Source: Cyclospora cayetanensis (taxonomy: Eukaryota > Apicomplexa > Conoidasida > Eucoccidiorida > Eimeriidae). From it: a stretch of DNA of 64,000 nt. Below the pieces are notes generated by a model. The model saw nothing but the letters and a program-made list of their open reading frames with translations. It was not told where the DNA came from and made no database searches. Below, piece after piece: positions 56,504-64,000 of the stretch. The stretch is from contig NW_020312764.1 in NCBI RefSeq assembly GCF_002999335.1, positions 1 to 64,000 on the forward strand, written 5' to 3'. The position numbers and the translations under genes are program-made. The first letter of the stretch is position 1, and every line of letters begins with the position of its first letter.

Positions 56504-59500
56504 ATGACTCCGCCCTTGACGGACCCAGGAGATGCTTCCACCAGCAGCAGCACTGCAGCTGCTGGTGCTGCTGCTGCGGAAGGGCTCCCACGCCAAATAG
56601 GCGACGCGAAATCGCCAAACGCATCCGCAGAAACAGCGACAGCCCCACCCATACCAACAGGGATACCTTCAGAAGAGGGGCCCCCGACCCCCCAACAGAA
56701 CTCCAGAGGCGAAGTCACCGAGACTTCTGTGCCTCCCGAGGGGCCTCGGGCTGTTGTGCCGCAAACAGCAGCAACACCCCCGCTGAACTTGGCGGCTGTA
56801 TCGGCGCCTGCGTTGACACCAGACGTAGTGGCTGCACCCAAGGCAGCTGTAGAGCCAGCAGCACTGCCACGTGACTCGACTCCAGCGGATTCAGCATGCG
56901 CAACAGCAACATCAGGAGCTGCTGCTTTGGAAGCTGCCACGGCACCAGCACCAGCGGCCTCAGCAGAGCCAGGCGCAGCTGCACCACCAGTGGCAGCCAC
57001 AGGAGAGGCTTCCCCAGGATCTGTCTCGACATCTTCTGACTCAGGACCAACAGTGTTCGCATCAGCACCTTCTTCTGCGGAAGCACAGGCGGCAGCAGTT
57101 CGATCCACGACAGCTCCAGGCCCTTCTGGCCCCGCGTTGTCTGCAGTGGTTCATGCTTTTAACTGTTGCAGGGGAGAGCTTTGTTTGACAGATGTAGAAC
57201 GGGTGCACATTGAACAGTTTCTAGGGGCCTCTGGCGGTCACTGGCGGCTTGTCGCACTGCCGGAGTCGGCATCTGTTGTGGGTCGCAAGACGAGGAAAGC
57301 AGCAGTGGCAAAACGAGGAGGCACCAGCTCAGTGGGTGCCCCAGCCAGCCACACGGCGGCTCAGGAGCGGCAGCGACGACAGTCCACGGCTAGTCATAAC
57401 AGCCTCACCGCTAGCTACCAGCCAGACCTCCCCAAGACGCGTTCCTCGCGTCTACGCACGTTGCAGTCTCTTGGCAGCGAGGGTGGTGGGGAGGGCACTT
57501 TCGAAGAAAGCCGGGGAGGCTCCAAGGGGCCCCCCAGCGGGGGCGTTCCCTGCAGCGACGCAGCTGACTGGCCACGTCGCATGCAACGGATCCTGTTAGA
57601 GCTCTGCAAGCAGCCCGTGTGTCTGCCCTTTTTGCCCCGAGTATCGCCTGCAGAGGCTCATTATGCAGAGTTGGCGAGAAAAGTTTACCCAGCAGTGCCA
57701 CTGAGTCTTGAGACCGTCTTGGAGAGGCTGGAGAACGGATGTTATAGCAGAAGTCTGGAGGTGTTCAATGACGTATATTCCGTTTTCATGTGCGCTTTCC
57801 GGTATTACGAACCCGGAAATCAGTATTGGATGATGGCCCAAGAAGCTGCGCTGGCCTTTGGGGCTCTCACCGCAGGAGAACCTCTCTGCAATGTTTTTGC
57901 ACCAGCTAGCGCTAGCCAAGACCAGGGGAATCAGGAGTGGAACAGAGCGGGAGACGACGTTTGGGAGGCGACCAGGGGCTCACACCTCAAAGGAGCGGCT
58001 AAGATGGGATCGCAAAAGACAAGATCGGGTACAAACCGAGACTTTCAGTCACAGGCTGTGTTTGATGATAGTATTTCTGGTTCTGTTGACCATTTTCTGG
58101 ACGCGTCGCTATCAGCCGATAGCGAGTCTGCGGTCTGCACTCAGCTTGGGAAGCGTCTTTGTGCACAGGTCTTGCAGAGTTTCGTATTGTTTCTCTTTTG
58201 TGGGCTTCTGTATCATCTGTACGTAATCGGTTTTCCGGAGAGGTGCTCCTGTTTCTGTTTCTCAGTCCTCAAAGGGATGAGCCGAGGAGGCAGGGGCCCC
58301 ACGCCCCCTCCTGTCGCTGCAGAGGCTCCCGTAACCGTCGAGGAGCGTCAGGCCTTTCAGGAACTTCTGACGCAGATGAACATGGATGCACATTTCCAGG
58401 TAAAGAAAAGAGGCCATCTTCGGATCGGCGCGACCATGCATGCATGCGTCTGTGCGCGGGAATACGAACTTCTTAATGCGTAGCTGCATTTAGGGACGTG
58501 GTACAAAGGGGGCGTTCCATGGAGGACGTTCCGGAAAGGGTTCCTACAAGCTGGCCTTAGCGAGGTCTCTCAAACGGATTTCAGGGAGCGTCGTGGAGGT
58601 GGACAGGGAAGAGGTGTACGAAGCCTGGGGCAGAGGGAAGCCAGTAGTCAGTCTGTACAGTAAACGATGTAGTGTTTTGGCCTGTCTGTTGTCTTTTGCC
58701 TTGTGATTCAGCTGTACAACACGTTTAAGGACCGGGCAAAGTGGATATCCTTTGACACTGGGGAGGTCGAGCTGGATGACGGCGCCACGCTGCCGTTCGT
58801 CTTCAGGTCTGTTGCTGTGGCTAGCACTGCTGCTTGTTGTCTGTGGTTTTGCTGGCATTGCAGCTGCTTGTGTTTTCAATGCTTTTGTGCCTTGTTCCTT
58901 GGATTGTTGCGTGCATGTGTAACTCGAAAAGTGTTGCTTTTTCTGTCGGCGTAGGGAGATGGTACAGTGGTGTAGGAGCCAAGTAATGAACGCCCAGGGT
59001 CATACAGCTGCCAATCAGCAGCCCTTTGGAGCAACGCAGCACGCGAGTGCTGAGGGATCGGTGAGCTGGCTACTGGGCCTTGCTTGGTTCACCAGAAGCA
59101 CCCTTGTACCAGTAGTCCGTATTTTCGCCTTTTTTGCGCCTTTTGCATAGAAACACTACCATACAGAGTGCAGCAGTAAGTAGGGTTCCGATCTATACCA
59201 AGGGATTTATTGACGGAATGCCGCATTTTCTCTGTACACCCTGTTGCACCAGCATGTATTCGCATGTGTGAATCAGAGGAGGCTAAACCGTAGTGCTATA
59301 AGGAGCCATATTTATTTTTTCCTATTTTCTTTCTCGAAGGCGTATGCCTGCATCGTAGCGTGCATGGCTGCTCCCTTTTTTTGGGCGTATAATTCGCCAT
59401 ACTGCGAACAACGACCTCAAACAACCTATGGGTCTATTTCCATGTTGTGTTTACATGGTAATGCTAGATACGCCTTTCAGTGTGCTTGCATGCGTCTGGA

Positions 59501-59922
59501 TGTATGATAACCCGGGTGGAAACAGGGGCACGATTACCCCTAAGAGGCATTCATGCATCTGTTATTTTGTTCGCAATGTATTCTTTTGTGGCATATTCCA
59601 CATCGTTTTGTTTTTCCAATTGGGTTTCCTTGTCGCACAGAACGGTTTAGGGCCACCGGCGAAACGGTTTAGGACCTCTGATGGCAGCGCCTCCTCCGAC
59701 TCCTCTGATGGTTAGTCTACTTTGTGTTTTTTCAGCTGCCGGAGTGTTGTGTTCCTGCACTCTTCTGCTTATTCTTTTAAATCTGCTAACAAGAGTTCCA
59801 TCGCATGTATATACGGTGTCTTTGGTGCTGGCCTGTCGGGGGGATTCTCTACGAATTTTATGCGTGCATTGCGGTGGTCGAGTTTCGTCTTTTATTCAGA
59901 TTTGAGCGACGAAGACTTTTAA
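56504..59922 (+). CDS. BET-like protein: one bromodomain plus NET-like domain
   Basis: Chromatin reader, probably nuclear. From ATG 56504 (an upstream TTG is not used), residues 1-220 are Ala/Pro/Ser/Thr-rich and disordered. A bromodomain lies near residues 365-460: 'MQRILLELCKQPVCLPFLPR', 'LSLETVLERLENGCYSRSLE', 'FNDVYSVFMCAFRYYEPGNQ'. The residue where most bromodomains have the acetyl-lysine-binding Asn reads Tyr. Later blocks, 'VEERQAFQELLTQMN', exon 58712-58806 ('DTGEVELDDGATLPFVF') and exon 58955-59060 ('REMVQWCRSQ'), resemble the NET domain of BET proteins. Exons 59641-59710 and 59900-59922 add a Ser/Asp-rich acidic tail ending 'DLSDEDF'. The first ORF runs open to 58399, but 58150-58268 codes for an implausible hydrophobic stretch and probably contains an unresolved in-frame intron. 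About 729 residues if that is kept. Confidence 0.8.
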
Positions 59923-62900
59923 CGCGTTTTTGATTCATTTTTCTGATTCGTTTTGCTTCTCGACTCCTTCATGGCCACCTCAAGACGCTCCCCGTTCATG
60001 TGTTTTTTCGTACCACTGTCGCGACATGTGGGTGGGGAGTAGGACAAGAGGCACATAGCTGACGCAGGCCCTCTGGACGTGGGTCTTCCTCCGCGAAAAA
60101 GATATAAGCGGAGGGCAGAAACAGAATTCAATAGGCAAACGGGCACAGAAGAGGGAGCTCATCCGAGAAAAATGAATTGTCGGTAGCAACCGCGCCCGCT
60201 TGTCTTTACTGTTGCAGGCATGTATTTATATGTTGATGCCTGTGCTGCTGCACCACTGCAAACCCGCCAATTCAACCGGTTGTGTTGATGATATTTAGAT
60301 ACATGATTTTTTTCCCGACCACTACTAGTAGGCAACGGGCAGGCATCATGGGGTGCATTTGCTGCTACTTCACCTGGGAGCGGCGGCTGAATATGCCGTT
60401 TTGGCACTGCCAGCTGCAGCAATCGTACTATTTGCACCTACGATCATAGCGCCGGCAGCCCTTCCCGTTGTTTGCCACGCATACCGAGCATCCTTTATAG
60501 CAGTGTTTTTATATCTTCTAAGGGTGACAAAGCAGTTTAGATTGTTCCAGATGTCGAAGCAGTGCCCCTGGCCTCCTCCATTACGAAATGTATCTAGAAT
60601 TTGCCTTGTCTTCACAGGTGATTCCTTCACCTTCCCCTTCCTTTGCCTCACAAATGCGACTCCAAGTGGCTAGCTGCAGATCCTCCGGGGTCGAAGAGAG
60701 GAAGGGGATGCGGCGTTTTGGGTTACCCACTAAGGGGTAGCATGGACCTCTTTCTCGAGCCAATAAGAAAAACGTAATCGGCCAAGTAGGGCAATCTGAA
60801 GGAATATGAATCCCCTTAAACGGAGACGTTCAAGGCCACCGGCACTGGCGGACTATCATTTGTCCACCAACCGAACACCACACAGGGGCATCAACCAAAA
60901 CTTTCACGCTTGAATCATTGTCAGCATTGACAAATAATATATAACGAGGTTTCGTTATACCAACACGGCTATACAGAGGCCTCAGAAAGGAACGAATACG
61001 CCCTTCTACCATGTGTGTCGGCTAGCACAAAATTTCCCCTGCCCACATTGGCGCTGTGTCATGCAGGGTAGCCACCGAAGGAAGAAACCATTGGTAATGC
61101 AAACAGTTTGCGGAACGTCTGAGGCGAGTATTCTGTGATATTTCTACGGATTCCTGCCCTGATAATCGTAGGGGAGGCAATAAACTTCGGGGCATGCGTG
61201 CAGTGCCACCGTCGGCGCACATGCAAAGAATGGTGAAAAGGCATGCTAGTTTCACTGTTTCTACCCCTTTGAAGTAATATTTTTAGCATGCCCTTATCTG
61301 TGGATCTTGAACAGCGGGTGATTGCTGCTGGGTCGCTCTGCAGCGTTGCAGTGATGCTGAGAAAGGCATTCTAGTGAGCGTCAGGGAATATTCTGCCAGA
61401 CAGCCGAAGTACACATCGGCAGAGCTCATTTAGTGTGATTATATCCGTGCATCTATTAGACGGTAGCTGTGGCATTCTTCACCGTGATTCTTATGTACAT
61501 CGGCCGAATACAACGCAACGGTGAAATCCTCTGCCCTGGCTGGGATTGATAACGAGGCCGCATTTAAGCATAAGCGTGAAAGGCTCTAGGAGGTCCCCCT
61601 TATGAATGAACTGGAGAGGGTAGGCGCGTTGCTGGGAGGGCTTAGGTAGCGATCCACTACGGCCTCCTTTTTCGCGTGGTGTAGGAGGCGAAGGTTCCTC
61701 AAAGACTTTTCATTACAATAGCTATAGTTATCAAAGAAGTTCTCGTATATTGACTTGCCAGTTAGCCTGTTCGTATATCTGATTATTGGGTAGCAATGTA
61801 AGCAATACAAAAAATGACGCAGTGTCGTGTGCACGTGCATTGAATGCTGTGTGCAAGTGGCTGTGAATGCTCGGAGCGCTTTGAGGGTGCAGCTACACAC
61901 ACCCTAACTGTGGCTCTTCCCGTATGCCGGAAATTCAGAGGAGCGTAGGCAAGGAAGGCGGAAAATCCCAGGGCACTATTTAGCCTGGTAAGCCCCTATT
62001 GCATTTGACATCAAGTATGTTTCAATGCGAGATCCCAGGTGGAGCGTTACAGGTGGTGGCTTGGGATTGGTGCCTCTAAGGGGCTGGTCGGTTAAAGAAG
62101 CGCGTAGGGAAAGAAGAACGATGCATCAACACCCTCTATATATGTATACGGCACTTGTCTTCCCGCTTCTACCATTAGTCTGGAAGGGCGTGAGGACGTC
62201 TCTGCCGTTGCCAGTGCCTCGTTCCTTGTGGCAGGTCAACCTACATTGCGGTAGCTAACAAAAAGTTGAGTTCAGTATAACTATCGTAGTATTCAACATT
62301 GGCAGCATATGTTCGCTTTGTAAATTAAATTTGCTGCAGAGGAGGGTTGGCTTTGCTGCGCAAGGATGTGAAAAGCGCAACTTTGGGGCAAAATGCTGCT
62401 CGCAACTCTTAGCAGATGTTCAAACTGTTTAGACGGCTTTGCCAGTTGCATCACCCAGCATTCCATCTTTCCCTCTTAGTGCAAGCCGGTGGACTGTGGG
62501 TCAGGCACGGGGGGAGTTCTTGAAAAAAAAACATGTAACACTGTTCAGTTTCGTTTTGGCATGATTCGAGTAAATAGAGCCCTGTAAAGGCGTAGAGCAA
62601 GGAGATACATCAGTCATGAATCGTATGCAAGACGGGATCAGCTTTCACCCCGCAAAGAGTAAAACGGATCTTTGAAATTTAAGGTACGAAGATCTTTGCC
62701 CGTGTAGCCTGCGCCATTCAAAAATGCCTTCAGAGTTACGTACAGCCGCCTATCGATGCAGTAGATTGAAAATCTCGTCCGAAGTCCTTGGATGGGGAAG
62801 CATGAGTGAAAATCTTCACTCACTTCCAAAAGGGAAGATATCTTTTAGGCTCCCACTGGAAAGACACGTTTACCACGTAGTACACGCCTAGTAGAGAGTT

Positions 62901-64000
62901 CTTAGGTCTCCATTTTGAAGAGCTCTCCACCTTTTCTGTTTCCATCCCCTAGGATTTCGGCATGAGGGGAGAGGCCGAGACAAATAGGATGCATGTTTGC
63001 TGTTCCTCGTGCTGAGTGCATCGGGCAAACACACCTAGTTGCACCCTATAGTGCACTGATCCACAGCGTTGATTGTCATTGCGCTAGCTCTAATTTGCCA
63101 TGAATAACATATACTAGCAGCCCAACCAAGCGGCATACTTTGGCTAATTCACAACTACAACTAGAATACACGAAAGTGCGGAAGATAGCTTTGCGCTCCA
63201 AATAGCTCCTGGAACTTTCCCAAACGCAGAGCCATAGAGCTGCCCGATGTGATTAGTGGCTCAGATATTGTAGCCATATGAAACTGCAAGGCCTTAGACG
63301 AAAGTGAAGGGGGAACGGCTTGACCTCCCACAAGAAAGGAGGAATAATTCTTGGTGACAGTGCCAGTGGGCGACTAGGAGAAACAACACGTAGCTGTCTA
63401 CATCAGTATGGTAGAGCATAGCGGCTACCCTCATACCCAATTGAATTGATGCCTCCATTTTCCTTGCAAATCATTCAGGCTTTCCCCGGGTTTCACCAGT
63501 CTTCAAGCATTCTCGGTTCAAGGAAACACCCAACTGTCGGTAATGCACTACTACAAGCAAGCACGTATGAAGCCCGTGATGCAATATGCATGATTTCCTA
63601 TTTGGCTGATGCTATCAAGCTCACTACATTGCAGGCCCTTCGAGGCAGTACTCCCGACAGGGGCAGTCGTGCACCCTCTGTTACGCCCTCTTCACTCAGC
63701 ACACAAGAGGATTTTAGCGTTAACCTAGTTTAGCAGGCTTAATTGAAGGAGGAAACTCATGGCGCTAAAAGTGGGTTGCTTCTCTTGCAATTCAGCTGCA
63801 GTTCCGGCAGGCAGTACCGGTGGATCAGTGCTTCTTGCCATACACAAATCAAGCAGCTTCTTCCGATGCCTTTCCTTTTATTTTATCTACAGCTAAAAAG
63901 CAATTGCCAAGAAGCTAAAAATCTGTTTCTCATAAGTTGAAACTACACGGTCTAGCATTACACAACATTGAACTCAACAGGAAAGAATCAGCACTACTCT
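59923..64000. other. Gene-poor right edge, no supported gene
   Basis: About 4 kb of short ORFs only, the longest 106 codons, without domains, signal peptides or repeats. Composition returns to that of the left edge and of 34-44 kb. The one structured item is the second copy of a dispersed repeat at 61745-61897. A partial gene running off the right edge cannot be excluded. Confidence 0.5.
61745..61897 (+). repeat. Dispersed repeat, copy B (pair with 3485-3640)
   Basis: Same-strand match to 3485-3640. It shares 'tgtgaatgctcggag' and diverged flanks with small indels. No LTR, target-site duplication or coding motif was recognised around it. Confidence 0.45.

Noticed and set aside
1..64000. tRNA or rRNA genes
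   Set aside because: No cloverleaf or conserved rRNA block was recognised by eye. A covariance-model scan would be needed to be certain.

Overview
This window reads as nuclear DNA of a coccidian apicomplexan, most likely an Eimeria species. The evidence is a four-exon SAG-type GPI-anchored surface antigen, intron-rich genes with clear GT/AG borders, CAG-like repeats and homopolymer Ala/Gln/Ser tracts, and a telomere-like AGGGTTT/AAACCCT motif. The DNA is also a mosaic of repeat-studded, gene-dense blocks and plain, gene-poor blocks, like the R and P segments described for Eimeria tenella chromosomes. The species cannot be fixed from this sequence alone.

Layout. 1-11.8 kb is a gene-poor block. 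It holds a decayed Ty3/gypsy-type pol fragment (about 440-1250) and one credible gene, an orphan single-pass membrane protein on the minus strand (7400-8938). 11.9-34.0 kb is a gene-dense, repeat-rich block with four multi-exon genes: a TGS-domain GTPase of the YGR210C/archaeal YchF type (minus), RNA polymerase III subunit RPC3 (plus), splicing factor SF3B4 (minus) and a very large LSD1-like flavin amine oxidase (plus). 34.0-44.6 kb is a second gene-poor block with a possible gag/protease fossil near 43.6-43.9 kb. A solitary SAG gene sits at 44.6-45.7 kb. 47.4-55.4 kb holds the flagellar microtubule inner protein CFAP45 (plus) and, converging on it, the nucleolar DEAD-box helicase HAS1/DDX18 (minus). 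56.5-59.9 kb holds a BET-like bromodomain/NET protein (plus). 60-64 kb returns to gene-poor sequence.

The genes form two kinds of pair. Divergent pairs sharing a 5' region are GTPase/RPC3, SF3B4/LSD1 and HAS1/bromodomain. Convergent pairs are RPC3/SF3B4 and CFAP45/HAS1. The products are mostly nuclear or nucleolar housekeeping and chromatin factors (Pol III transcription, U2 snRNP, ribosome assembly, histone-mark writing and reading). CFAP45 (microgamete flagellum) and SAG (invasive-stage surface) are the stage-specific ones.

No tRNA, rRNA, CRISPR array or recognisable operon was found. The most notable points are an intronic 27-bp minisatellite in SF3B4 that is open in three frames, a bromodomain whose acetyl-lysine-binding Asn is apparently Tyr, the Ty3/gypsy fossils, and a roughly 150-bp dispersed repeat shared by the two outer gene-poor blocks. 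Exon borders were worked out by eye from reading phase, splice sites and remembered family conservation. No database search was run.
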